Source: an uncultured Prevotella sp.
GTDB taxonomy: Bacteria > Bacteroidota > Bacteroidia > Bacteroidales > Bacteroidaceae
DNA length: 64,000 nt
Direction of reading: 5' to 3'
Assembly: GCA_944320305.1 (NCBI GenBank)
Contig: CALUGW010000012.1
Coordinates: forward strand, 1-64,000
The notes under the pieces were generated by a model. It did not search any database, was not told the DNA's origin, and saw nothing but the letters and a program-made list of their open reading frames with translations. Both the position numbers and the translations under genes were made by a program. Positions 1 to 7,881 of this stretch are shown one piece after another. Every line of letters begins with the position of its first letter. The stretch's first letter is position 1.

Positions 1-186
1 GGTTATTCAAATATACAAATTGTTCAGCGGTTTTCTTCTTTATGACTATGAAATCACTCCAAATTTCGGATGAACCAAAAAATTAACGATTTCCCCACGT
101 CTTCGGCATCGGTTTGTTTGCGACGTCGCATCCCGCAAAGCGCGTATTGCCGCCGTCGCGCTCCTGCCGGGCCGGCCGGTCTCGCG
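1..186. other. Window edge, no gene seen
   Basis: No open frame with family resemblance and no clear hairpin is visible here. The first 70 bases are AT-rich and may be the tail of an intergenic region that continues outside the window. Confidence 0.4.
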
Positions 187-1056
187 TCAGTCGGCGTTGC
201 GCAGGTCGCTGGGCTTGCGGCCCGTCTTTGTCTTGAACTTGGCCGAGAAATAGTCCGGCGAGTCGAAGTTCAGGCGGTAGGCTATTTCCTTCACGCTCAT
301 GTCTGTCGTGCTGAGCAGTTCCTTGGCCCGTTGCAGCTTCAGCTCCTGCTGATACGTGGCCGGACTGAAGCCTGTGTGAATCTTGAACAGCTTTCTGAAG
401 CTGGAATAGCTCACCCCCAGCTCCTCCGCTATCTGCTGTATGCTGAGGCTGCTCTCCAGCGCTTCCTTCATGCGCAGGCGCGCCTTGCTCACCATGCTGG
501 CATGACTGACAGTCTTGTTTGCCGCCACATAATGCTCAAGAACGCGGGCCAGCCCGATTATGTGGCTGACGATGCCGGCCAGGAGCGTCTGGGCCAACGG
601 CGGCTCCTTTTGCGCCGTGTCGTAAGCCGAATTGAAGAGTTCCACGGCCTCGCCCGAAAAGCCGATGTGGCGCACAGGCCTGTCCGCATCCAGAAGCCCA
701 GCCTCCAGGCGGGCGTCCATGAGCGGGCCGCAGAACACAATCCAGTGGCACTTCCAGCCGGTCTCGCGGAGCGGGCCATACGAGTGCCACTGCTGCGGCA
801 GCAGCATTATCATGTCGCCCTCCCTGACCCTTGTCTGCTCCTGGCGGGCGTTGGTGAGTGTGCCCGCACCCTCCACTACATAAAGCAGCCTGTACTCGGC
901 CGGCGCACCGTCATTGCGCTTATCGGAGAAGCCGCCGACATGGCCGTGCACATGGACAGGAGCGCCCGGGGCCGCCTCCTCGTAGCCGACGGCACTCACC
1001 GCCAGCCCCCACCGCAGGTCTGCCTCTGCCACATCAATGTATTTGCTCTTCTGCAT
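187..1056 (-). CDS. AraC-family transcriptional regulator
   Basis: A 289-residue one-component regulator. The N-terminal half looks like an AraC cupin sensor, with HVHGH near residue 39 and a glycine-rich barrel segment. The C-terminal 100 residues hold the double helix-turn-helix, including IQQIAEELGVSYSSFRKLFK and the signature VKEIAYRLNFDSPDYFSAKFK followed by GRKPSDLR. I chose the ATG at 1056 over the upstream one at 1188 because the extra 44 residues look noncoding, and a promoter ending at 1248 leaves a leader of about 190 bases. It is transcribed towards the window edge, so its targets may lie outside. The ligand is unknown; many such regulators sense sugars. Confidence 0.92.
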   Translation of the reverse strand: MQKSKYIDVAEADLRWGLAVSAVGYEEAAPGAPVHVHGHVGGFSDKRNDGAPAEYRLLYVVEGAGTLTNARQEQTRVREGDMIMLLPQQWHSYGPLRETGWKCHWIVFCGPLMDARLEAGLLDADRPVRHIGFSGEAVELFNSAYDTAQKEPPLAQTLLAGIVSHIIGLARVLEHYVAANKTVSHASMVSKARLRMKEALESSLSIQQIAEELGVSYSSFRKLFKIHTGFSPATYQQELKLQRAKELLSTTDMSVKEIAYRLNFDSPDYFSAKFKTKTGRKPSDLRNAD

Positions 1057-1247
1057 AGTTGTGTTCTGTCGTTCCTGATTACAGTCTGCCGGCCACCGTC
1101 CGCAGCGGGCGGAAAAGACCGCTCGGCCCGGCGCTATTTGGCGGCCTGCGCATGCCGCCTGCCGCATGGAATACACCTGCGGCGACAAGCCTCACCCTCA
1201 TTCCTCCGGCACAGGCTGAGGACGCTCTGCGCTTGGTTTCACACGTG

Positions 1248-1279
1248 CAAAGATAAGCCAAACGCCACAAACATCCAAA
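1248..1279 (-). promoter_or_regulatory. Promoter of the AraC-type gene
   Basis: On the minus strand, TTTG (1279-1276), 20 bases, then TATCTTTG (1255-1248). This matches the Bacteroidota -33/-7 consensus and points at the AraC-type gene. Confidence 0.7.
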
Positions 1280-1293
1280 TGGTGGAATGCAAA

Positions 1294-2715
1294 TTAAGAT
1301 TTATTTGTCTTATTGATGGTGAACTCGAAGCGCAGTCCGCCCTCCATGTTGTTGGCCGCCGAGATGGTGCCGCCGTGCAGTATGACGGCGTTCTTGACAA
1401 TGGCCAGCCCCAGGCCGGTGCCGCCGAGCTTGCGGCTGCGCCCCTTGTCCACGCGGTAGAACCGCTCAAAGAGCCGTCCGAGGTGCTCGTGTGGCACGCC
1501 CACGCCGTTGTCGCTGAAGGTGAAGTGCAGCCGCTGGCCGTCGTCGCGCACCGTGAGCGAGACTGTCGTTCCGTCGCCGGCGTAGGATATGGCGTTGTCT
1601 GTGAGGTTGCGGAAGATGCTGTAAAGCATTGACTGGTTGCCGCTGACCACGAGCTGCGCGGGCAGCCTGTTGTCGAAGGCCATTCTGCGGTTCTTCATCT
1701 CCAGTGCCGTCTCCTTTATTATCTGCGCCACCAGCTTGCTTATGTCCACCGGCTCAAAGACCATAAGCTCCGGCGCGTCGTCGAGGCGGTTGAGCGTGGA
1801 TATGTCGGAAAGCAGGCTGGCCAGCCGCTGGCTCTGGGCGTAGCAGCGGTCAAGGAACTGCGCTTTGGTCTCCTCTTTCATCGCGGGGTTGGCGATGATG
1901 GTCTCCAGATAGCCCTGGATGCTGGCCACCGGCGTTTTCAGCTCGTGCGCAATGTTCTGCGTGAGCTGCCGCTTCAGCACGTTCTGCTCCTCCTTGGTGT
2001 GCTGCAGGCGCTTGTATATCTTAATGATGTGCTCCGAGATCTCGCCCAGCTCGTCGTCGGGAAACTCTATGAGGTCCTCCGTCTCGAGGCTCTCGTTATG
2101 GTCGGCGCGGCGGGCGAAGATTCGCAGCTTCGTTATGTTGTCGTCGAGCCGCTGTATGAAACGGTAGAGCACAAAGGTGAGGATGGCCACCATGATGACT
2201 GTGAACCAGATGTAGTGCCAGTCGGCCTGGAGCTTGTCTGTCAGGTCGTTGTCGTAGGGCAGCGAGCTGCGGATCACATAGCGGCTGTCGGGAAAGTACG
2301 TCGCTGAGTAGAAGTAGTCGCCGTGGAGTGTGGTGCTCCTGCGGTTTATGTCGTAGCCGGTGCCTGTTCTCAGCGCGTCCACAATCTCGGGGCGGCCGCC
2401 GTGGTTCTCCATGGCGGCATAGTTCTTCTCCTTGCTGTCGTAGATCACGCGCCCCCGCCTGTCCACCATGGTGACGCGCAGCCCCGCCATGAAGTGTGTC
2501 TGGACGTAGTGCTCTATGTTTCTGTCGTTCACGCTGTCCATGCAGTGCAGCGCGTCGTCCATGCGGGCGTTGTAGTCCTGCAGCTTCAGGTTGAGCATGT
2601 CAATCTTGTACTCGTTCTCGCGCACCTGGTGGAACGCTATGAAGAGCGCGGCGAAGACGATGAAAAGCGAGAGCACGCTCCAGAAGAGGCGGCGGCCCAC
2701 AGTGAGATGGTTCAT
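1294..2715 (-). CDS. Sensor histidine kinase (PhoR/RprX-like)
   Basis: A 473-residue membrane histidine kinase. Transmembrane helices lie at about 9-28 and 168-186, enclosing a periplasmic sensor of about 140 residues. A HAMP-like linker follows. The HisKA motif AHELKTP has the phospho-accepting His257. The ATPase domain has the N-box FRNLTDNAISYA (370-381), DNGVGVP (402-408), FERFYRV and GGTGLGL (431-437). The gene starts 32 bases after the response regulator, so the two form an operon and presumably a cognate pair. The family resembles PhoR and the Bacteroides RprX type; the signal cannot be read from the sequence. Confidence 0.95.
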   Translation of the reverse strand: MNHLTVGRRLFWSVLSLFIVFAALFIAFHQVRENEYKIDMLNLKLQDYNARMDDALHCMDSVNDRNIEHYVQTHFMAGLRVTMVDRRGRVIYDSKEKNYAAMENHGGRPEIVDALRTGTGYDINRRSTTLHGDYFYSATYFPDSRYVIRSSLPYDNDLTDKLQADWHYIWFTVIMVAILTFVLYRFIQRLDDNITKLRIFARRADHNESLETEDLIEFPDDELGEISEHIIKIYKRLQHTKEEQNVLKRQLTQNIAHELKTPVASIQGYLETIIANPAMKEETKAQFLDRCYAQSQRLASLLSDISTLNRLDDAPELMVFEPVDISKLVAQIIKETALEMKNRRMAFDNRLPAQLVVSGNQSMLYSIFRNLTDNAISYAGDGTTVSLTVRDDGQRLHFTFSDNGVGVPHEHLGRLFERFYRVDKGRSRKLGGTGLGLAIVKNAVILHGGTISAANNMEGGLRFEFTINKTNKS

Positions 2716-2747
2716 TGGCGGTGTGGCTGTGTTGTGCGGGCGTGGGG

Positions 2748-3440
2748 TCAGGCGTCAAAGAAATAGCCGAATCCGAGCCGCGTTATTATACATTTTGAGA
2801 ATCGCCCTATCTTTTTGCGCAGGCGTGTTATGTTCACGTCAACGGTGCGGTCGAGCACCAGCACGTCCTGGGGCCAGATGCGGTTTATCAGCTCCTGGCG
2901 CGAGAACACGCGCCCCTTCTCCTGCAGGAGGGTGCGCAGCAGCTCGAACTCGGTCTTGGTGAACGGCACTTGCTCGCCGTCTATGCTCACAGTCTTGTTG
3001 TCGAGATTCAGCTCCAATCCCTGGTACTTGAGCACCGACGGCTCCGCCTCCCCGCGGCTGTCGGCCGTACGGCGCAGCACGGCGCGCACCCTCACCATCA
3101 CCTCGCGGATGGAGAACGGCTTGGATATGTAGTCGTCGGCGCCGAGGTTGAAGCCCGTCACGGTGTCGTTCTCTGTATCGCGCGCCGTGAGGAAGATTAT
3201 CGGAATGTCCGCTGTGGTCTCGTCGGCCTTGAGCCTGCGGGCGAGCGCGAAGCCCGACATCTCGCCCATCATCACGTCGAGCAGCAGCAGGTCGAACGAC
3301 GGCAGGTCGAGCGTCAGCGCCTCCTCGGCCGATCCGGCGGTCTCAACCTCGTAGCCCTCGGTCTCAAGGTTGAACTTCAGTATCTCACACAAGTCTTGTT
3401 CATCGTCAACAACGAGAATGCGATGGTTTTTCTTTGCCAT
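2748..3440 (-). CDS. OmpR/PhoB-family response regulator
   Basis: A 230-residue two-domain regulator. The receiver domain (about 6-120) has acidic residues Asp12 and Asp13, phospho-acceptor Asp55 in LLLLDVMMGEMSG, Thr85 and Lys107 in the KPFS motif. The C-terminal winged helix (about 133-228) shows FTKTEFELLRTLLQEKGRVFSR and TVDVNITRLRKKIG, typical of PhoB/OmpR. It is the first gene of an operon with the histidine kinase. Upstream there is a TACTTTTG -7 element at 3469-3462 and a tandem repeat at 3502-3519 suited to binding a dimer of this protein family, so autoregulation is plausible. Confidence 0.95.
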   Translation of the reverse strand: MAKKNHRILVVDDEQDLCEILKFNLETEGYEVETAGSAEEALTLDLPSFDLLLLDVMMGEMSGFALARRLKADETTADIPIIFLTARDTENDTVTGFNLGADDYISKPFSIREVMVRVRAVLRRTADSRGEAEPSVLKYQGLELNLDNKTVSIDGEQVPFTKTEFELLRTLLQEKGRVFSRQELINRIWPQDVLVLDRTVDVNITRLRKKIGRFSKCIITRLGFGYFFDA

Positions 3441-3501
3441 ATCCTTTTTTTAATCTTTTTGCAAAAGTAGTCATAAGTTTCTACATAGCTACGTCAAAAC
3501 C

Positions 3502-3519
3502 GTTACAATGCTGTTACAA
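3502..3519 (-). promoter_or_regulatory. Tandem GTTACAA repeats, possible response-regulator site
   Basis: Two perfect GTTACAA heptamers start 11 bases apart (3502-3508 and 3513-3519). They lie about 35 bases upstream of the TACTTTTG -7 element (3462-3469) of the two-component operon. An 11-base direct repeat is the usual geometry for PhoB/OmpR-family binding sites. Binding is inferred, not shown. Confidence 0.4.
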
Positions 3520-3528
3520 AAAACAGAC

Positions 3529-3563
3529 GTCAAAAGTTAAAAATTAAAAGTTAAAAATTAAAA
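3529..3563. repeat. Low-complexity AAAAGTTAAAAATT repeat
   Basis: Short direct repeats of AAAAGTTAAAAATT lie between the two-component operon and cysK. Similar A/T-rich heptamer repeats occur in several other gaps of this window. No function is visible. Confidence 0.6.
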
Positions 3564-3645
3564 GAAATACTCTCGTGGCTATTGTCTGCCGGCATCACCT
3601 GACTTCTGTCTTCCGTCTCCTGACTACTGACTACGGTTTCCTCAT

Positions 3646-4566
3646 TCAGAACACCGACAGGTAGCGCTCGCCGGTGTCGGGCAGCAGCGTGGCCACCATC
3701 AGCTCCCCGCCGCCGTGGCGGGCGGCAACGGCAGCGGCGGCAAACGCGGCCGCGCCCGAAGAGATTCCCACGAAGAGTCCGTCGGCGGAGGCCAGCTGCC
3801 GGGCAGCGGCCAGGGCATCGGCTCCGGCCACCGGCACCACCTCGTCAACCACCGAGGCGTCGAACGTCTTGGGAACAAAGCCCGCGCCGATGCCCTGAAT
3901 CATGTGCGGGCCGGCCTTGCCGCCGCCCAGCACTGCCGACTCCGCCGGCTCCACGGCCACAATCCTCACGCCGGGCTTCAGCTCCTTGAGCCTGCGCCCC
4001 ACTCCGCTGATGGTGCCGCCGGTGCCCACTCCGGCCACGAACACATCGACCGCGCCGCCCGTCTGGCGCCATATCTCAAGAGCCGTGGTGTCGTAGTGGC
4101 ACTGCGGGTTGGCCGGATTGTCAAACTGCCCCATGGTGACGGCGCCCGGCGTGGCGCGGCGCAGCTCTTCGGCGCGGCGTATGGAACCGGCCATACCCTC
4201 GGCGCCGGGCGTGAGCACCACCTCGGCGCCATAGGCGCGGGCCAGCTTCTGCCGCTCCACGCTCATCGTCTCGGGCATGACCAGCACCATGCGGTAGCCG
4301 CGCACGGCGGCCACCAGGGCCAGCCCCACACCGGTGTTGCCGCTCGTCGGCTCTATGATCGTCGCGCCGGGGCGCAGCAGGCCGCGCCGCTCGGCGTCGT
4401 CCACCATGGCCAGCGCCACGCGGTCCTTGACACTTCCGCCGGGGTTCGTCATCTCCACCTTGGCCACAATGGGGCGCGCAAGCCCCATAAGGCGCGAATA
4501 TCCGCCCAGCTCAACCATCGGTGTGCCGCCTATCAGGCCGGTCGGTCGTTTTGCTATTTCTGTCAT
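3646..4566 (-). CDS. cysK: Cysteine synthase A (O-acetylserine sulfhydrylase)
   Basis: A 306-residue PLP enzyme making L-cysteine from O-acetylserine and sulfide. It has the lysine motif NPGGSVKDR (Lys47), the SGNTG substrate loop, the phosphate-binding GVGTGGTISG and a C-terminal GISSGAA serine that contacts the pyridine nitrogen. Length is normal for CysK. It stands alone on the minus strand with a likely TATTTTTG -7 element at 4660-4653. The partner cysE lies about 17 kb away at 20754. A cystathionine synthase-like role is possible but the motifs favour CysK. Confidence 0.95.
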   Translation of the reverse strand: MTEIAKRPTGLIGGTPMVELGGYSRLMGLARPIVAKVEMTNPGGSVKDRVALAMVDDAERRGLLRPGATIIEPTSGNTGVGLALVAAVRGYRMVLVMPETMSVERQKLARAYGAEVVLTPGAEGMAGSIRRAEELRRATPGAVTMGQFDNPANPQCHYDTTALEIWRQTGGAVDVFVAGVGTGGTISGVGRRLKELKPGVRIVAVEPAESAVLGGGKAGPHMIQGIGAGFVPKTFDASVVDEVVPVAGADALAAARQLASADGLFVGISSGAAAFAAAAVAARHGGGELMVATLLPDTGERYLSVF

Positions 4567-4852
4567 ACTGAATGGAATTAAAGGTTTTCGCGCGGCGAGC
4601 CGGACGGCTTACACTATGACACCGCCCGGCAAGGCATCGCGCATGATTGATGCAAAAATACTAAAAATACAGTACAAATGACACACTTACGGCAGAAATT
4701 CTTTCTGCCCAACGCCTCAACGCGGCATTTCCAAGCCATCCGGCAAGCGAGCGGCAAGCCGCAGACAGCCGGAGCACGCGCCGCCTCACGCGCAAGCAGA
4801 CAGCGTGCCAAAGGCGGGAGCGTTAATCAAGTTTAACCAAACGGCGCGGCTG

Positions 4853-5232
4853 TTTTAACACGGCAGAAAACAGCAAGCCAGAGTCCGGAAGACGTTTTTT
4901 GCGGTCTCTTTCTGCCGGAAAATCCGTCCTACCGTGCAATATGGCCTTTCTCGCCGTGCAATATAGGTCATATCGCGCTGCAAGAAGGGCCATATTGAAA
5001 GCCGAAACAGGCCATCTTGCAGCGCGGTTTTTGCTGGAAATCAAGGTTTTCAGGGCATTTCTGCCGGTTTTGAGAGCCGGAAAAGTTGCACAATCAGACC
5101 AATTGGACTCATAAGTCTAATCAGTCCAATCAGTTACGGCTGCACACTCGAGAGCGGCGTATTTGCCGGCAAAAGCCCCGCCCGCCGAGAAAACGCCGAG
5201 AAAACGAGACTCTACCGACTGATGTTTTAACA
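4853..5232 (+). repeat. TTTTAACA-bounded intergenic element, copy A
   Basis: A 380-bp noncoding element in the cysK-frr divergent gap, starting and ending with TTTTAACA in the same orientation. It holds inverted copies of a TGC(A/G)ATAT(A)GGCC motif (4935-5025), TTGCACAAT, a run of CCAAT/TCATAAG-like words, and the core GTTACGG-TGCACACTC then GCGTATTTGC (5133-5166). The same order occurs in copies B and C. Nothing in it looks protein-coding. I do not recognise the family. The rest of the 4567-5389 gap holds promoters only. Confidence 0.75.
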
Positions 5233-5328
5233 TTTGCCGGAGCGCGTGGCCCGGCTCAGGCAACCGGGCGGCGGCTTGGGCGGAAGGCGCATGAAAGCCT
5301 GCGGAAAATCAAAAAAAACATTAATTGC

Positions 5329-5359
5329 TTGTCTGGTTGGTGCAAAAGATATAAATTTG
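5329..5359 (+). promoter_or_regulatory. Promoter of frr
   Basis: TTG (5329-5331), 20 bases, TAAATTTG (5352-5359), 30 bases upstream of the frr start. Full match to the Bacteroidota consensus. Confidence 0.75.
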
Positions 5360-5389
5360 TAACTCAGAATATTTCTAAACCAAACAAAT

Positions 5390-5950
5390 ATGATTGACGT
5401 TAAAGCAACATTAACCGCTGCCGAAGAGAAGATGGAGACAGCCGCCATGTATCTTGAGGAGCAGCTGTCGCGCGTCCGCGCCGGGCGCGCCAACGTGGCA
5501 ATACTCGACGGAATAAAGGTTGACTCCTACGGATCGATGGTGCCGCTGAACCAAGTGGCCAACGTTTCCACCCCCGACGCGCGTACCATAGCCATCCGCC
5601 CGTGGGACAAGAAGCAGATAAGAGCCATCGAGAAGGCCATCATGGACTCTGAGGTGGGCATCACACCCGAGAACAACGGCGAGGTGATACGCCTGGCCAT
5701 ACCGCAGCCCACGGAGGAGCGCCGCCGCGAGCTGGCCAAGCAGTGCAACAAGATGGGCGAGAGCACCAAGGTGCAGATACGCAACACACGCGCCGACGTG
5801 AAGGACAAGCTGAAGAAAGCCATAAAGGACGGACTCTCGGAAGACAACGAGAAGGACGCCGAGGCCGACCTGCAGAAAATCCACGACCGCATGATCAAGA
5901 AGGTGGACGAGCTGCTCGCCGCCAAGGAAAAGGAGATAATGACCGTTTAA
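5390..5950 (+). CDS. frr: Ribosome recycling factor
   Basis: The 186-residue protein has the normal RRF length. With EF-G it splits the post-termination ribosome. Recognisable segments are the N-terminal helix ending in SRVRAGRAN, the domain II region with VSTPDARTIAIRPWDKKQI, and the C-terminal helices with IPQPTEERRRELAKQC, VQIRNTRAD and KIHDRMIKKVDELLAAKEKEI. It is followed by rsgA 109 bases downstream, so both may be read from the frr promoter. Two ribosome-linked factors side by side is a sensible housekeeping operon. Confidence 0.97.
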   Translation: MIDVKATLTAAEEKMETAAMYLEEQLSRVRAGRANVAILDGIKVDSYGSMVPLNQVANVSTPDARTIAIRPWDKKQIRAIEKAIMDSEVGITPENNGEVIRLAIPQPTEERRRELAKQCNKMGESTKVQIRNTRADVKDKLKKAIKDGLSEDNEKDAEADLQKIHDRMIKKVDELLAAKEKEIMTV

Positions 5951-5952
5951 AA

Positions 5953-6057
5953 TTTGGAATTTTGAGTTTTGAGTTTTGAATTTTCGCCGCGCGGCTCACG
6001 ACGCCCATATGCCCAAAATTCAAAACTCAAAATTCAAAACTCAAAACTCAAAATTTG
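5953..6057. repeat. AAAACTC/AAAATTC heptamer repeats, inverted
   Basis: The frr-rsgA gap consists of TTTGAGTTTTGAATTTT-like words on the left and their complements (CAAAATTCAAAACTC) on the right, around a GC-rich centre. It can fold into a long weak hairpin. The same heptamers fill the gap before recA (56776-56972). Confidence 0.65.
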
Positions 6058-6059
6058 CT

Positions 6060-6992
6060 ATGCGTGGCTTAGTAGTCAAGAACACAGGCAGCTGGTACAC
6101 CGTGAAGACCGACGACGGGCGGCTGGTGAACTGCAAGGTGAAGGGGAACTTCCGCCTGCGCGGCATCCGCAGCACCAACCCCGTGGCCGTGGGCGACCGC
6201 GTGCAGATTGCGGAGAACGCCGAGGGCACGGCGTTCATCACCGAGATTGATGACCGCCGCAACTACATCATCCGCAAGTCGCCCAACCTCTCGAAGCAGA
6301 GCCACATCATCGCGGCCAACGTGGACCAGGCGCTGCTCGTGGTAACGGTGAATTACCCGCAGACGTCAACCACGTTCATAGACCGCTTCCTGGCCTCGGC
6401 CGAGGCTTACCGCGTGCCGGTGGCGCTGCTGTTCAACAAGACCGACATGCTCGACGACGGCGAGCGCCGCCTGCAGGACATGATGATGGCGCTCTATGAG
6501 GACGTGGGCTACGAGTGCCGCGCCATCTCCGCCGAGACCGGCCTGGGCGTGGCCGGGCTTGAGGAGCTGCTCGCCGGCAAGATCTCAGTGCTCAGCGGCA
6601 ACAGCGGCGTGGGCAAATCGACGCTCATCAACCGCATACTGCCGGGCGCCAACCTGCGCACGGCCGAGATAAGCGACGCCCACAACCAGGGCACGCACAC
6701 CACCACGTTCAGCGAGATGCTCCAACTGCCCTCGGGCGGATACCTCATCGACACGCCGGGAATAAAGGGCTTCGGCACATTCGACATCGAGCCGGGCGAG
6801 CTTTCAGGCTACTTCAAGGACATTTTCCGCTTCTCAAAGGACTGCCGCTTCAGCAACTGCACCCACACCCACGAGCCGGGCTGCGCCGTGCTGCGCGCCG
6901 TGGAGGAGCGCCACATTGCCCAGAGCCGCTACCAGTCGTACCTGAGCATGCTCGAAGACAAGGACGAGAGCAAATACCGCGAGGCCTTCTGA
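6060..6992 (+). CDS. rsgA: Small-subunit-dependent ribosome GTPase RsgA
   Basis: A 310-residue circularly permuted GTPase that helps mature the 30S subunit. Order: OB-fold (about 1-75), G4 motif FNKTDM, then the Walker [10 protein letters not shown], the TTT switch region, DTPG, and a C-terminal zinc site with [14 protein letters not shown]. The G4-G1-G3 order is diagnostic. An in-frame ATG at 5976 exists, but its 28 extra residues come from the upstream low-complexity repeat, so I start at 6060 (MRGLVVK). Confidence 0.95.
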   Translation: MRGLVVKNTGSWYTVKTDDGRLVNCKVKGNFRLRGIRSTNPVAVGDRVQIAENAEGTAFITEIDDRRNYIIRKSPNLSKQSHIIAANVDQALLVVTVNYPQTSTTFIDRFLASAEAYRVPVALLFNKTDMLDDGERRLQDMMMALYEDVGYECRAISAETGLGVAGLEELLAGKISVLSGNSGVGKSTLINRILPGANLRTAEISDAHNQGTHTTTFSEMLQLPSGGYLIDTPGIKGFGTFDIEPGELSGYFKDIFRFSKDCRFSNCTHTHEPGCAVLRAVEERHIAQSRYQSYLSMLEDKDESKYREAF

Positions 6993-7028
6993 GCCTGGCG
7001 GCGCATGAATGGAAAAGCCTTTTTATAT

Positions 7029-7059
7029 TTTGTTTTTCTGCAAAAAGTTCCTATCTTTG
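7029..7059 (+). promoter_or_regulatory. Promoter of the PIN toxin-antitoxin pair
   Basis: TTTG (7029-7032), 19 bases, TATCTTTG (7052-7059). The antitoxin-like gene starts at 7179, so the leader is about 110 bases. Confidence 0.75.
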
Positions 7060-7178
7060 CACAGGACGAGCGGTATCATGCAATCTTGACACCCGCTTCC
7101 AGACTACCCGCCGGCATTGCCGCACGCTCCATCGACGCAGACATCCGCGATAGCAAAAACAATCAAAAACAGATTATT

Positions 7179-7394
7179 ATGGACGCAACAATCTTGACAC
7201 CGGCCCAACAGCATTTGCTGAAACTTTTCTCATTTGACAGAAGTGACAGCTATGCGCGCGAAATACAAGAAGTACTTATGCGGCACTTCCAGAAGAAACT
7301 GGACGAAGAGTCTGATTTTCTCTGGGATGCAGGTGTGCTCAACCAAGAAAGACTCGATGACATAAAAAACGAGGATTTGCACGCAAAAGACTGA
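7179..7394 (+). CDS. Small antitoxin-like protein
   Basis: A 71-residue acidic, helical protein that ends 4 bases before a PIN-domain gene. Small proteins in this position before COG1569-type PIN toxins are usually the antitoxin. I see no clear DNA-binding motif; the C-terminal third (LDEESDFLWDAG to LHAKD) is acidic and could mask the toxin. The start at ATG 7179 fits the promoter; an upstream in-frame ATG at 7005 precedes the promoter and is rejected. Base composition is lower in GC than rsgA, suggesting a mobile pair. Confidence 0.65.
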   Translation: MDATILTPAQQHLLKLFSFDRSDSYAREIQEVLMRHFQKKLDEESDFLWDAGVLNQERLDDIKNEDLHAKD

Positions 7395-7398
7395 GATA

Positions 7399-7803
7399 AT
7401 GGCAAAAATTGTGCTTAACACCAACAGCCTCATACAGTGCATCGCACACAGAAGCCGTTATCACGCGATATGGATTTCGATTCTTGACGGCCGGCATGAA
7501 TTATGCGTTTCAAACGAAATATTGGCTGAATATGAGGAGATTCTTGAACGCAAAGCCAGCCATAAGTTTGCCGTACTTGCCTTAAATGTTATTATCAACA
7601 ACCCGCACACCATCTTCGTAACGCCATATTTTCACTTCAACTTGATTGTTTCCGACCCAGACGACAACAAGTTTGTTGACTGTGCCGTGGCAGGAAACGC
7701 AAAATTCATCGTTACCGAAGACCACCATTATGACATTCTACAGCAGTATGACTTTCCCAAAGTGGAAGTCATAAAGCTTGACAAAATGTTAGACCTGGCA
7801 TAA
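7399..7803 (+). CDS. PIN-family toxin (COG1569 type), first Asp replaced
   Basis: A 134-residue PIN-domain protein, normally an RNA-cleaving toxin. It carries SNEILAEYEEIL (Glu40), SDPDDNKFVDCA (Asp94) and VTEDHHYD (Asp108), the later acidic residues of the metal site, and the family ending KVEVIKLDKML. The first motif is VLNTNSLI where the family has VLDTN, so residue 7 is Asn rather than the first metal-binding Asp. It starts 4 bases after the antitoxin-like gene. The substitution may weaken or remove activity; the fold is clear. Confidence 0.85.
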   Translation: MAKIVLNTNSLIQCIAHRSRYHAIWISILDGRHELCVSNEILAEYEEILERKASHKFAVLALNVIINNPHTIFVTPYFHFNLIVSDPDDNKFVDCAVAGNAKFIVTEDHHYDILQQYDFPKVEVIKLDKMLDLA

Positions 7804-7881
7804 TCCAAAATCCGGAATCGGAAATCTGACAGCCGATTGGAGCCTATTAGTTACAAAGATTTCGCCATGTCACAAATTTGT

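Noticed and set aside
4930-5030. CRISPR-like array in the ATATGGCC repeats
   Set aside because: The units are short, inverted with respect to each other and irregularly spaced, with no uniform spacers and no cas genes in the window.
7005-7178. Longer start for the antitoxin-like gene
   Set aside because: The codons overlap the promoter at 7029-7059, so they would not be transcribed from it.
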